A stretch of DNA of 28,229 bases from REEB85 sp018971455 (GCA_028871195.1 JAGWNT010000049.1:1-28229), one strand, 5' to 3'. Shown: positions 7,918 through 16,202, counted from the stretch's first letter. The notes: generated by a model not told the origin, from the letters alone. Numbers and translations: made by a program.

Positions 7918-9153
7918 TCAGAGCCGCGGCGCCGGCGCAGCACTCGCCGCGCTCGTCGCGGCGGCGTGCTGCTGGCCGAGGATCACCCGGTCGCCGGATT
8001 GCAGGTCACCCTGGAGAATCTCGGTGTTGGTGTCGTCATCGAGTCCGGTCGTCACGGCCACGGCCACCGGCTTGCCGGCGCGCAGCACCCAGACCCGGCT
8101 GGTTCCGGCCGCCGCCGCCGGGGCACCGGGCGGGCTGAAGCGCAGCGCCTGATCGGGCACGCGGAGCACGGCGGTGCGCTGGGCGGTGATGATGTCGGTC
8201 GCCGCCGTCATGCCGGGCCGCAAGGCCAGGTCGGCATTGTCGAAGCCCACCACCACATCGTACGTCACCACGTTCTGCACCGTCTGTGGCGACTGGCGCA
8301 CCTGCACCACGGATCCGTGGAACACCCGCCTCGGATAGGCATCGACCGTGAAGCTGGCCGGCTGGCCGCTCTTTATGGCGCCGATATCGCTCTCGCTGAC
8401 ATTGGTATCGACCTGCATCTTGGTGAGATCGGTGGCGATCAGGAACAGGGTCGGGGTCTGGAAGGTGGCGGCGACGGTCTGGCCGATGGTGACGTTGCGC
8501 GAGACCACGGTGCCGTCCACCGGCGAGACGATGTCGGTGTAATTGAGGTTGACCTGCGCTGCCGCCAGCTGGGCCTGGCGCTGCTCGATGGTGGCCTGAT
8601 CGAGTGCAACCTGCGCGCCGGCCTGCTTGAGGGCGCTGCGGGCGCTGTCGGCGGTGTCCTGCGAGACATAGTTGCGCTGGGCGAGCTGCTGGTTGCGCCG
8701 GTCGTTCACCTCGGCATAGGCCAGGGCTGCCTGATCCTTGCCGAGCTGGGCGCGGGCGACATCGAGATTGGCCTGGTCCTGATCGACCACCGCCTGGTAC
8801 GGCCGGGGGTCGATCTTGGCGCAGACCTGGCCCTTGCTGACCGTGGTGTTGTAGTCGCAGGAAATCTGCTGGATCACCCCGGAGACGTAGGTGCCGACGA
8901 TGATCGTGAGCACCGGATTGGCCGTGCCGGTGGCGGTCACCGCGCGCGTCACATCGCCGCGGCCGACGGTGGCGGTGACGTAGAGGGTCGCAGGCGAGGG
9001 GCTCGCCAGCCACCACCAGGCGCCGGCGGCGGCAAGCAGCAGGAACAGCAGGCCGCCCGCAATGGCGCGGTGGCGCCGCGGGCGCACCGGCGCCAGCGCA
9101 TCCGCTGACACCGGTGCGGCAGCCGGCGCAAGGCGGGCCGTCTGGTCTGGCAT
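7918..9153 (-). CDS. HlyD/MacA-family membrane fusion protein
   Basis: This 411-residue periplasmic adaptor is anchored by one N-terminal TM (about 30-50, AIAGGLLFLLLAAAGAWWW). It has a split biotinyl-lipoyl domain (VGTYVSGVIQ ... SPVDGTVVSRNVTIGQTV), a coiled-coil hairpin rich in Ala, Gln and Asp between them, a beta-barrel and a membrane-proximal domain. It would bridge the MacB-like exporter to a TolC-type channel; no such channel gene is in the window. I chose the ATG at 9153 because GGAAGGGATCG precedes it; the frame is open further upstream to 9375 without plausible protein. Cys99 and Cys111 in the first lipoyl half could form a disulfide in the periplasm. It is the first gene of a three-gene operon and diverges from the YbhG-like adaptor at 9327. 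Confidence 0.92.
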   Translation of the reverse strand: MPDQTARLAPAAAPVSADALAPVRPRRHRAIAGGLLFLLLAAAGAWWWLASPSPATLYVTATVGRGDVTRAVTATGTANPVLTIIVGTYVSGVIQQISCDYNTTVSKGQVCAKIDPRPYQAVVDQDQANLDVARAQLGKDQAALAYAEVNDRRNQQLAQRNYVSQDTADSARSALKQAGAQVALDQATIEQRQAQLAAAQVNLNYTDIVSPVDGTVVSRNVTIGQTVAATFQTPTLFLIATDLTKMQVDTNVSESDIGAIKSGQPASFTVDAYPRRVFHGSVVQVRQSPQTVQNVVTYDVVVGFDNADLALRPGMTAATDIITAQRTAVLRVPDQALRFSPPGAPAAAAGTSRVWVLRAGKPVAVAVTTGLDDDTNTEILQGDLQSGDRVILGQQHAAATSAASAAPAPRL

Positions 9154-9189
9154 CGCGATCCCTTCCGCGCAGTCATGCACGGGCGGCGC

Positions 9190-9230
9190 AATGTGATCGC
9201 ACGCGCCGCCGGCGCATTGACCCTGATCAA
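9190..9230 (-). promoter_or_regulatory. FNR/FixK-type box and predicted promoter for the MacAB-like operon
   Basis: A perfect dyad TTGA-CCCTGA-TCAA occupies 9217-9230, matching the core recognised by FNR, FixK, Anr and related CRP-family regulators. Its centre (9223.5) is 70 bases before the ATG at 9153. If the box sits at -41.5, transcription would start near 9182. A -10-like CACATT lies on the minus strand at 9190-9195, within one base of the expected place. The box is seen directly; the promoter is inferred. Confidence 0.6.
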
Positions 9231-9264
9231 TCCCCCGCCGACCAGCCCCGTGCCGGGCCGCGTG

Positions 9265-9306
9265 TTGATCCACGTCAAGACCGATTCCGCCCGCGCTGGC
9301 TATGGT
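9265..9306 (+). promoter_or_regulatory. FNR/FixK-type box and predicted promoter for the YbhGFSR-like operon
   Basis: A second perfect dyad, TTGA-TCCACG-TCAA, occupies 9265-9278, centred at 9271.5. A -10-like TATGGT lies at 9301-9306, exactly where a class II (-41.5) promoter would place it. This predicts a start near 9313, 14 bases before the ATG at 9327. The two boxes are 48 bases apart centre to centre, and each faces its own operon. The dyad is visible; the regulator and promoter activity are inferred. Confidence 0.62.
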
Positions 9307-9326
9307 TTCGGCGAACCGAAGCACCC

Positions 9327-10391
9327 ATGGGGCAGGCGCATGAGCGAGGCGCGATCCGGGATCGCCGGGCGGCATGGCCGTCGCACGGTGCCGGCGTGAG
9401 CAGGCAATGGCGCCTGGTGCTGCTGGGCGTGGCGGCGGTGGCGGGCGCGTTCGCGGTGCCGTGGCTGTGGCCGCCCGTGCGGGGCCTCATCCTGCCCGCG
9501 CCGCCCGCCGCGGCCATCGACGTCGCCGGCAACATCGAGGCGCATGAGAGCGTGCTGAGCTTCACCCAGGTCGCGGCCCCGATCATGGCGCTGCCCTTCG
9601 ACGAGGGCGCGCATGTTGCCGCCGGCACGGTGCTGGCGCGGGTGGATGACCGGCTCTACCAGCAGCAGGTCGGCATCGACGAGGCCAATCTGGCGATTGC
9701 CGAGGCGCAGGTGACGGTGGCGACCAGCACCCTGGCCGCGAGCCGGCACAGCGTGACCAGCGACCAGTACGACGTGGCGCAGAAGCAGCAGGATTACGTC
9801 CGCGCCCAGGCCCTGGCCAGGACCCATGTCGTCTCCGATCAGGCGCGCGATCTTGCCTTCACCGCCGCCGCCCAGGCCGCGGCAAATCTCGCGCATGACC
9901 AGGCGATGGCGCGCGTCGCCGAGGACAATGTCGGCCTCGCCCGCGCCACCCTCGCCGCCAGCCAGGCCAGGCTGCGGCTCGATCAGGTCACGCTCTCCTA
10001 CGCCGTTCTGCGCGCCCCGTTCGATGGCGTGATCGCGGTGCGCGAGGCCGAGCTGGGCGAGCTGGCCGGGCCGGGGGTCGCGGTCGTCACGCTCGACGAT
10101 CTCGACCATGTCTGGCTGCGCGCCTATGTCAACGAGCCGGATCTGGGGAAGGTTCGCCTCGGCGAGCCGGCGGACGTCACCACGGATACCTATCCCGGGC
10201 ACATCTATCACGGCCGCATCAGCTTCATCTCCCCACAGGCGGAGTTCACGCCGAAGACGGTGCAGACGCATGCCGAGCGGGTGACGCTGGTCTATCGGAT
10301 CCGCATCGACATCGACAATCCGACGCATGAATTGCTGCCGGGCATGCCGGCCGATGCGCGGATCGCGCGGCTGCCGGCGGCACCCAAATGA
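9327..10391 (+). CDS. YbhG-like HlyD-family membrane fusion protein
   Basis: This 354-residue periplasmic adaptor of an ABC-2 efflux system has a single TM at about 29-48 (RLVLLGVAAVAGAFAVPWLW). A first lipoyl half follows (APIMALPFDEGAHVAAGTVL), then a long Ala/Gln-rich coiled-coil hairpin, the second half (LRAPFDGVIAVREAELGEL) and a barrel containing SFISPQAEFTPKTVQT, a stretch typical of YbhG/YhiI adaptors. I chose the ATG at 9327, which gives a 30-residue cytoplasmic tail. A GTG at 9396, just before the TM, is a serious alternative, since neither start has a strong ribosome-binding site. Its stop overlaps the first ATPase start by four bases. It diverges from the MacA-like adaptor across a region with two FNR-type boxes. 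Confidence 0.9.
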   Translation: MGQAHERGAIRDRRAAWPSHGAGVSRQWRLVLLGVAAVAGAFAVPWLWPPVRGLILPAPPAAAIDVAGNIEAHESVLSFTQVAAPIMALPFDEGAHVAAGTVLARVDDRLYQQQVGIDEANLAIAEAQVTVATSTLAASRHSVTSDQYDVAQKQQDYVRAQALARTHVVSDQARDLAFTAAAQAAANLAHDQAMARVAEDNVGLARATLAASQARLRLDQVTLSYAVLRAPFDGVIAVREAELGELAGPGVAVVTLDDLDHVWLRAYVNEPDLGKVRLGEPADVTTDTYPGHIYHGRISFISPQAEFTPKTVQTHAERVTLVYRIRIDIDNPTHELLPGMPADARIARLPAAPK

Positions 10392-11335
10392 CCGCCGCCG
10401 CCATGGCGCCTGCCGCCGTGATGGTCGATCGGGTGAGCCGGCGTTTCGGCGCGGTCGAGGCGGTGCGGGAGGTGAGTTTCACGGTGGCGCCGGGCGAGAT
10501 CTTCGGCCTGGTCGGGCCGGATGGCGCCGGCAAGACGACCCTGATGCGCATCCTGGCCGGCGTGCTCAGCCCGGATGCCGGAGCGGTCGCGCTGGACGGC
10601 ATCGATGTTCGCGCCGCGCCCGAGCAGACCAAACTGCATCTCAGCTACATGCCGCAACGCTTCGGCCTCTACGAGGACATGACGGTGGCGGAGAACATCT
10701 TCTTCTACGCCACGCTGTTTGCCGTGCCCGCCAGGGAGCGCCGGGCACGCAGCGCGCAGCTTCTGGCCGCCGCCGGGCTTGAGGCGTTCAGCAACCGGCT
10801 GGCCGGCCAGCTCTCGGGCGGCATGAAGCAGAAGCTCGGTCTGGTCTGCGCGCTGATCCACACCCCGCGCGTGCTGCTGCTCGACGAGCCGACCACCGGC
10901 GTCGATCCGGTCTCGCGGCGGGATTTCTGGGCGATCCTCTACGGGCTGCGGGAGAGCGGTGTGACCATCCTGCTGTCCACCGCCTACATGGACGAGGCGG
11001 AGCGCTGCTCGCGCCTGGCCTTGCTGCATCAGGGGCGGATTCGCGCGCTCGACACGCCGGCGCGGCTCAAGCAGGCGATGCCCGGCGCGCTGCTCGCCCT
11101 GACCGGCCCCGATCCGCGTGCCCTGCGCGACGCCCTGGCCGGCGCCCCGGGCGTGCTGGGCCTGCTGCTGATGGGCGACCGGGTGCATGTGCGCGTGGAC
11201 GAGCCCGAAGGCCGCATGCCCGCGCTGCACGCAAGGCTGGCGGCGCGCGGCCTCGCCGCCGCCACCATGGCGCGGATCGACCCCGGCATTGAGGACGTCT
11301 TCGTCGCCCTCCTCGGCAGCGGGGCGGCGCCATGA
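10388..11335 (+). CDS. ABC-2 type efflux ATPase (first of two)
   Basis: This 315-residue ATPase corresponds to the N-terminal half of the fused E. coli YbhF ATPase. It shows Walker A GPDGAGKTT (43-51), signature LSGGMKQK (142-149), Walker B VLLLDEPTTGVDP (from 162) and STAYMDEAERC in place of the usual switch His, as in YbhF-like proteins. The C-terminal 80 residues form the extra domain usual in drug/antibiotic exporter ATPases. The ATG at 10388 overlaps the adaptor stop, and its own stop overlaps the next ATPase (ATGA at 11332). The two ATPases probably pair as a heterodimer with the two permeases downstream. Substrate unknown. Confidence 0.92.
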   Translation: MTAAAMAPAAVMVDRVSRRFGAVEAVREVSFTVAPGEIFGLVGPDGAGKTTLMRILAGVLSPDAGAVALDGIDVRAAPEQTKLHLSYMPQRFGLYEDMTVAENIFFYATLFAVPARERRARSAQLLAAAGLEAFSNRLAGQLSGGMKQKLGLVCALIHTPRVLLLDEPTTGVDPVSRRDFWAILYGLRESGVTILLSTAYMDEAERCSRLALLHQGRIRALDTPARLKQAMPGALLALTGPDPRALRDALAGAPGVLGLLLMGDRVHVRVDEPEGRMPALHARLAARGLAAATMARIDPGIEDVFVALLGSGAAP

Positions 11336-12285
11336 GCGACAGCGCCGGCCCGGCCGTGCTGGCGGAGGGCCTCAGCAAGAGTTTCGGCACGTTCACCGCC
11401 GTCGACCGGCTCGATCTTGCGATCGCGCCCGGCGAGGTGGTCGGGTTCATCGGGCCGAACGGCGCCGGCAAATCGACCACCATCCGCATGCTGAGCGCAT
11501 TGCTGCGTCCGACGGCCGGGCGCGCCCGCGTCGCCGGGTTCGACGTGGTGCGCGAGGCCAATCAGGTGCGCGCGCATATCGGCTACATGTCGCAGACATT
11601 CTCGCTCTACGGCAGCCTCACCGTGGCTGAGAATCTGCGCTTCTTCGCCGGCATCTACCGCGTGCCGCCGGCGATGTTCGAGGCGCGCCGCCGCTTCGCC
11701 ATCGCCATGGCAGGGCTCGAGGGGCGCGAGGATGCGCTGGTCAGCACGCTGGCCGGCGGATGGAAGCAGCGGCTGGCCCTTGGCTGCGCCATCCTGCACC
11801 GCCCGCCGGTGCTGTTTCTCGACGAGCCGACCTCGGGCGTGGAGCCGGAGGCACGGCGGCTGTTCTGGGAACTGATCCACCGCCTCGCCGCCGAGCGGGT
11901 CACCATTCTGGTCTCGACGCATTACATGGACGAGGCGGAATACTGCAACCGCATCGCGCTGATCGACCGCGGCCGGCTGGTCGCCCTCGGCAGCCCCGGC
12001 ACGCTGCGCCGGCGGGAGTTGGGCGGCACGCTGCTCGCACTGCCCTGCGCGCCGCTCGGTGCGGCACTGGCCGCGCTGCGCGACGCGCCCGGCGTGGCGG
12101 AGGCGGCGATCTTCGGGGATCGGCTGCACGTGTTGCTGGCCGCGGGCGGATTGTCGGCAGACGACTTGCCGGCTTTCCTCACGGCGCGCGGCGTGTCGTC
12201 CGGCGCCGCCCGGCCGATCGATGCCAGCCTCGAGGATGTCTTCGTGCATCTGGTTGCCGGCCACGCGGCCGCGGCGCGGGCGTGA
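11332..12285 (+). CDS. ABC-2 type efflux ATPase (second of two)
   Basis: This 317-residue ATPase is equivalent to the C-terminal half of YbhF. It has Walker A GPNGAGKST (41-49), Walker B VLFLDEPTSGV (from 160) and the switch His in STHYMDEAEYC. Its signature reads LAGGWKQR (140-147) rather than LSGGQ. The same kind of drift is known in YbhF-like second domains and suggests that the two ATP sites are not equivalent. It is a diverged paralogue of the gene just upstream, to which it is coupled by a four-base overlap. The stop is four bases before the GTG of the first permease. Confidence 0.92.
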   Translation: MSDSAGPAVLAEGLSKSFGTFTAVDRLDLAIAPGEVVGFIGPNGAGKSTTIRMLSALLRPTAGRARVAGFDVVREANQVRAHIGYMSQTFSLYGSLTVAENLRFFAGIYRVPPAMFEARRRFAIAMAGLEGREDALVSTLAGGWKQRLALGCAILHRPPVLFLDEPTSGVEPEARRLFWELIHRLAAERVTILVSTHYMDEAEYCNRIALIDRGRLVALGSPGTLRRRELGGTLLALPCAPLGAALAALRDAPGVAEAAIFGDRLHVLLAAGGLSADDLPAFLTARGVSSGAARPIDASLEDVFVHLVAGHAAAARA

Positions 12286-12289
12286 CGCC

Positions 12290-13426
12290 GTGAGCCCCGG
12301 CCGGCTGCTGGCGATCGCCTTCAAGGAAATCCTGCAGGTATGGCGCGACCCGCGCAGCCTGGCGATCGCGCTGCTGATGCCGCTGATGCAGATGGTGATG
12401 CTGGGCTACGGCGTCAGCCTGGACATAAGGCATGTGCCGCTCTGCGTGTTCGACCAGGAGAACAGTCAGACAAGCCGCGCGGTGGCGCAGCGCTTCGTGG
12501 CCGCGGGCTGGTTCGCGGCCAGTGCCCGACTTGGCAGCGACCAGGCGGTGCATGAGGCGATGGATCGGGCCGCCTGCATCGGCGCCGCCGTCATCCCGGC
12601 GGATTTCTCCCGCCGGCTGGATAGCACCGGCGGCAGTCCCTTGCAGATCGTCTTCGATGCCACGGACGCAAACACGACCAACATCGCCATCGGCTACGCG
12701 CAGGGCGTTGTCGCCCTCATCAGCAATCAGCTGGAGGCGCGCTGGGCGGCGGCGCATGGCGGCCCGGCCACGCGCGCGGGAATGGTCGATCTCGAGCCAC
12801 GGGTCTGGTTCAATGAAGGGCTGGAGAGCCGCTACTTCATCATCCCCGGCGTGGTCGCGGTGATCCTGGCCCTGGTCGGCGCCCAGCTGACCTCGCTGAC
12901 CGTCTCGCGCGAGTGGGAGCGCGGCACGATGGAACAGCTCATCTCCACGCCGGTGACGCCGTTCGAGGTGATGGCGGGCAAGCTGCTGCCGTATTTCCTG
13001 ATCGGCATTTTCGACGCGGCCTTCTGCCTGCTGGCCGCAAGATTCTGGTTCGCCGTGCCGTTCCGCGGCGATTTCGAGACGTTGCTGATCACCACGGCAT
13101 TGTTCCTCATCGTCGTGCTCGCGATCGGCTACCTCATCTCGGTGCGCGTGCGCAGCCAGCTGGGGGCGAGCCAGGTGGCGCTGCTGGTGACCATGCTGCC
13201 GACCACGCTGCTGTCAGGCTATACCTTCCCGATCGACCAGATGCCGGCGCCCATCCGCGCCCTGTCGCTGATGGTCTATCCCCGCTACTTCGTCACCATC
13301 CTGCGGGCGGTGTTCCTCAAGGGCAGCGGCCTCGCCGGACTGATCGGCCCGGTGCTCGGGCTCGTGGCCTACGCCGTGGTCGTGCTGTGGCTGGCCGGGC
13401 GGGCCTTTCGCAAGCGGCTGGACTGA
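12290..13426 (+). CDS. ABC-2 type efflux permease (YbhS/YbhR-like, first of two)
   Basis: This 378-residue inner-membrane permease has one N-terminal TM (about 20-45, SLAIALLMPLMQMVMLGYGV), a large periplasmic domain of about 140 residues, and a C-terminal block of about five TMs starting at IIPGVVAVILALVGAQLTSL. The ABC-2 coupling region SREWERGTMEQLISTPVT follows. The frame is open back to 12059 inside the ATPase gene, but that part encodes arginine-rich shadow sequence. I chose the GTG at 12290, four bases after the ATPase stop, which gives a length matching its paralogue (376). There is no clear ribosome-binding site; translation is probably coupled. Confidence 0.9.
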   Translation: MSPGRLLAIAFKEILQVWRDPRSLAIALLMPLMQMVMLGYGVSLDIRHVPLCVFDQENSQTSRAVAQRFVAAGWFAASARLGSDQAVHEAMDRAACIGAAVIPADFSRRLDSTGGSPLQIVFDATDANTTNIAIGYAQGVVALISNQLEARWAAAHGGPATRAGMVDLEPRVWFNEGLESRYFIIPGVVAVILALVGAQLTSLTVSREWERGTMEQLISTPVTPFEVMAGKLLPYFLIGIFDAAFCLLAARFWFAVPFRGDFETLLITTALFLIVVLAIGYLISVRVRSQLGASQVALLVTMLPTTLLSGYTFPIDQMPAPIRALSLMVYPRYFVTILRAVFLKGSGLAGLIGPVLGLVAYAVVVLWLAGRAFRKRLD

Positions 13427-13429
13427 GCG

Positions 13430-14560
13430 ATGTTCGCGCGCATCCACGTCATGCTGATGAAGGAGTTCCTGGAGCTCTGGCGCGATCCGTGGGCGATGTT
13501 CCGCCTGGTGGTGCCGCTGCTGATCCAGATGCTGGTGTTCGGCTACGCGGCCACCTTCACGGTGCACAACGTGGCGATGGCGGTGCTCGATCTCGATCGC
13601 AGCCAGGCCAGCCGCGAGGTGATCTCGCGCTTCGCCGCCACCGGACGGTTCGACATCGTGGACACCGCCCGCCGGCAGCGCGACATCACCGACGATATCG
13701 ACAGCAGCCGCGCCGTCATCGCCGTCGTCATCCATGCCGGCTTTGCCCGCATGCTCGCCGGCGGGCAGGCCGCTCCGTTGCAGGTGATCGTCGATGGCAC
13801 GAACTCCAACACCGCGCTGATCGCGCTCGGCTACGTCAATCAGATCGTCGCCCTCTATCAGGCCGGGCAAATTCCGGCCGCCACGCAGCGCCGCGGCAAT
13901 CTGGCGGTGCCGTTGGTGCAGGTGTCGCTGCGGGAGCGTCCCTGGTTCAATGCCGGGTTGGAGGATACCTGGTTCTTCATCCCCGGCGTGATCGGCACCA
14001 TTACCCTGCTGCAGGTGGTCAGCCTCACCGCCTTCGCCATCGTGCGGGAGCGCGAGGTGGGCACGCTGGAACAGATCATGGTCAGCCCGATGCTCCCGGT
14101 GGAGTTCATCCTCGGCAAGACGGTGCCGTTTTTTCTGATCGGGCTTGGCGACGTCGCGCTGGTCAGCGTGTTCGGCGTGCTGTGGTATGGCGTGCCGTTC
14201 GTCGGCGACCCGCTGGTGATGCTGCTCGGCGCCTCGCTGTTCCTGCTCGCCGCCCTCGGCCTCGGGCTTCTGCTCTCGACCCTGTCGCGCACCCAGCAGC
14301 AGGCCTTCGCGCTCAATTTCTTTTTGGTCAACCCGCTGTTCATCCTGTCCGGATTCGCCTTCCCGATCGCGGCCATGCCGGTGTGGCTGCAGTGGTTCAC
14401 CTACATCAATCCGCTGCGCTATTTCCTGGTCATCATTCGCGCGGAGTTCCTCAAGGGCGTCGGGGTGGGGCTGCTGTGGCCCGACCTGCTGGCGCTCAGC
14501 CTGCTGGCGGGTGGGCTGTTGGGACTGAGCGTGGCGCGCTTCCGCAAATCCCTCGATTGA
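13430..14560 (+). CDS. ABC-2 type efflux permease (YbhS/YbhR-like, second of two)
   Basis: This 376-residue paralogue of the preceding permease has the same layout: N-terminal basic helix and TM (LVVPLLIQMLVFGYAATF), a periplasmic domain, the FFIPGVIGTITLLQVVSL TM, the coupling helix region REREVGTLEQIMVSPM, and four further TMs. Both permeases share IHVMLMKE/AFKEILQ-type starts and RFRKSLD/AFRKRLD ends, pointing to a tandem duplication. It starts three bases after the upstream stop and is the last gene of the five-gene efflux operon. No outer-membrane channel gene is attached. Confidence 0.92.
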   Translation: MFARIHVMLMKEFLELWRDPWAMFRLVVPLLIQMLVFGYAATFTVHNVAMAVLDLDRSQASREVISRFAATGRFDIVDTARRQRDITDDIDSSRAVIAVVIHAGFARMLAGGQAAPLQVIVDGTNSNTALIALGYVNQIVALYQAGQIPAATQRRGNLAVPLVQVSLRERPWFNAGLEDTWFFIPGVIGTITLLQVVSLTAFAIVREREVGTLEQIMVSPMLPVEFILGKTVPFFLIGLGDVALVSVFGVLWYGVPFVGDPLVMLLGASLFLLAALGLGLLLSTLSRTQQQAFALNFFLVNPLFILSGFAFPIAAMPVWLQWFTYINPLRYFLVIIRAEFLKGVGVGLLWPDLLALSLLAGGLLGLSVARFRKSLD

Positions 14561-14574
14561 GGCTGCCCGCAGCC
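14561..14574 (+). terminator. Short hairpin after the efflux operon
   Basis: GGCTGCCCGCAGCC directly follows the last permease stop and folds as a five-base-pair stem with a four-base loop. There is no T-run after it. It may help end the efflux transcript, but it is short and could be chance in G+C-rich DNA. The rest of the gap up to 14690 shows no other clear element. Confidence 0.3.
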
Positions 14575-14690
14575 GCCATGGTGCCGGTATCGAGAATGAT
14601 CTAGCCTTGCAACCGGACGCCGCCCACCGGCCGGCCACGGCGCGGCCAGGCCCGGCGCAACAAGGCACACGACGGAAAAGACCGAGCCCC

Positions 14691-16190
14691 ATGAACGACA
14701 CCGAGACGCTGACCAGAAACCTGCAGACGGCCGAGCATTTCGACGTGGTGATCGTGGGCGCCGGGATATCGGGCGTGGGCGGTGCCTATCATCTGACGCG
14801 GCAATGCCCGGACCGGCGCTTCGTCGTGCTCGAGGCACAGGGCACGTTCGGCGGCACCTGGACCACGCACAAATATCCCGGCATCCGCTCGGACAGCGAC
14901 CTGCACACCTTCGGCTACCGCTTCAAGCCCTGGACCAGCGCGCCGATCGCGACGGCGGCCGAAATCCTCACCTACATGGGCGAGGTGATCGAGGAGAACG
15001 GTCTCGGCCACCACATCCGGTACGGGCACCGCATCGTCGCGGCCAACTGGTCGAGCGCGAGCCAGACCTGGCGGATCGAGGCGCGACGCACCGATACCGA
15101 CGAGACACTGTGGTTCAGCGCCAATTTCCTCTGGATGTGCCAGGGCTATTACCGCCACTCCGAGGGATACACGCCGGACTGGCCGGGCATGGCGGAGTAC
15201 AAGGGGCGCATCGTTCATCCGCAGACCTGGCCGGAGGATCTCGACTACACGGGCAGGAGCGTCATCGTCATCGGCTCGGGCGCGACGGCGGCGACCGTCA
15301 TCCCCGCGATCGCCGGCGCGGCAGGGCATGTGACCATGCTGCAACGTTCGCCGACCTATTTCTCGCCCGGGCGCAACGCCAACGAACTGGCGGAGATGCT
15401 GCGCACGCTGAAGGTGGACGAGGCGTGGATTCACGAAATCGTCCGGCGGAAGATTCTCTACGATCAGGCCGCGTTCACCCGCCGCTGCATGGCCGAGCCC
15501 GAGAAGGTTCAGCAGGAGCTTCTCGCCGCGGTACGGGCCCATCTCGGGCCCGAGTACGACGTCGCGCAGCACTTCACGCCGACATACCGGCCATGGCGGC
15601 AGCGTCTGGCCGTGGTGCCCGATGGCGACCTGTTCAAGGGCATCGCCGCCGGCAAAGCCTCCGTGGTGACCGACGAGATCGAGCGTTTCACCGAGACGGG
15701 GATCCTGCTGAAATCAGGCCAGGCGCTGGAGGCCGACATCATCGTCACCGCCACCGGCTTCAATCTCTGCGTCCTCGGGGACATCGATTTCACCATCGAC
15801 GGCCGGAAGCTCGCCTTCCACGAGACCGTCACCTATCGCGGCATGATGTTCACCGGCGTGCCCAACATGGTCTGGGTGTTCGGCTATTTTCGCGCGAGCT
15901 GGACGCTGCGCGCCGATCTGGTGAGCGATTTCGTCTGCAAGCTGCTCACGCACATGCGGTCAATCGGCAAGCGGCAGGTGGGCGTGGCGCTGCGGCCGGA
16001 AGACAGCGACATGCCGCTGCTGGACTGGATCGATCCCGAGAACTTCAATCCGGGCTACATGATGCGCGGCATGCACCTGCTGCCCCGGCGCGGCGACAAG
16101 GCAGAATGGATGCACAACCAGGATTACTGGGCCGAGAAGGACGAAATTCCGGCCATCGATCTCGATGACGCGGCGTTCGTCTATCGCTAG
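14691..16190 (+). CDS. Type I Baeyer-Villiger / flavin-containing monooxygenase (EthA-like)
   Basis: This 499-residue FAD- and NADPH-dependent monooxygenase inserts oxygen into ketones or oxidises sulfur or nitrogen in small molecules. The FAD motif GAGISG is at 23-28 and the second dinucleotide motif GSGATA at 195-200. Both fingerprints of type I Baeyer-Villiger enzymes are present: G55-x-W57-x4-Y62-P63-G64-x3-D68, and the FxGxxxHxxxWP motif at 170-181, here starting with Tyr instead of Phe. The ATATGF-type motif appears as TATGFN in the C-terminal half. I chose the ATG at 14691 over the open frame back to 14607, as it starts just before the FAD domain and has GGAAAAG upstream. It is a single gene, convergent with the sulfotransferase. 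Its natural substrate is unknown. Confidence 0.92.
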   Translation: MNDTETLTRNLQTAEHFDVVIVGAGISGVGGAYHLTRQCPDRRFVVLEAQGTFGGTWTTHKYPGIRSDSDLHTFGYRFKPWTSAPIATAAEILTYMGEVIEENGLGHHIRYGHRIVAANWSSASQTWRIEARRTDTDETLWFSANFLWMCQGYYRHSEGYTPDWPGMAEYKGRIVHPQTWPEDLDYTGRSVIVIGSGATAATVIPAIAGAAGHVTMLQRSPTYFSPGRNANELAEMLRTLKVDEAWIHEIVRRKILYDQAAFTRRCMAEPEKVQQELLAAVRAHLGPEYDVAQHFTPTYRPWRQRLAVVPDGDLFKGIAAGKASVVTDEIERFTETGILLKSGQALEADIIVTATGFNLCVLGDIDFTIDGRKLAFHETVTYRGMMFTGVPNMVWVFGYFRASWTLRADLVSDFVCKLLTHMRSIGKRQVGVALRPEDSDMPLLDWIDPENFNPGYMMRGMHLLPRRGDKAEWMHNQDYWAEKDEIPAIDLDDAAFVYR

Positions 16191-16202
16191 AACGACATCG
16201 CC

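Noticed and set aside
5442..8138. Open reading frame of 898 codons on the plus strand opposite the MacB-like gene
   Set aside because: It is rich in Arg, His, Gly and Asp with no domain or membrane pattern. It mirrors the codon bias of the real minus-strand gene, whose motifs are intact.
9190..9202. CRP-type TGTGA-N6-TCACA site near TGTGATCGCACG
   Set aside because: Only the left half-site matches. The nearby TTGA-N6-TCAA dyads are perfect and better placed.
12059..12289. N-terminal extension of the first permease into the second ATPase gene
   Set aside because: The extra residues are low-complexity shadow sequence. The GTG at 12290 gives the same length as the paralogous permease.
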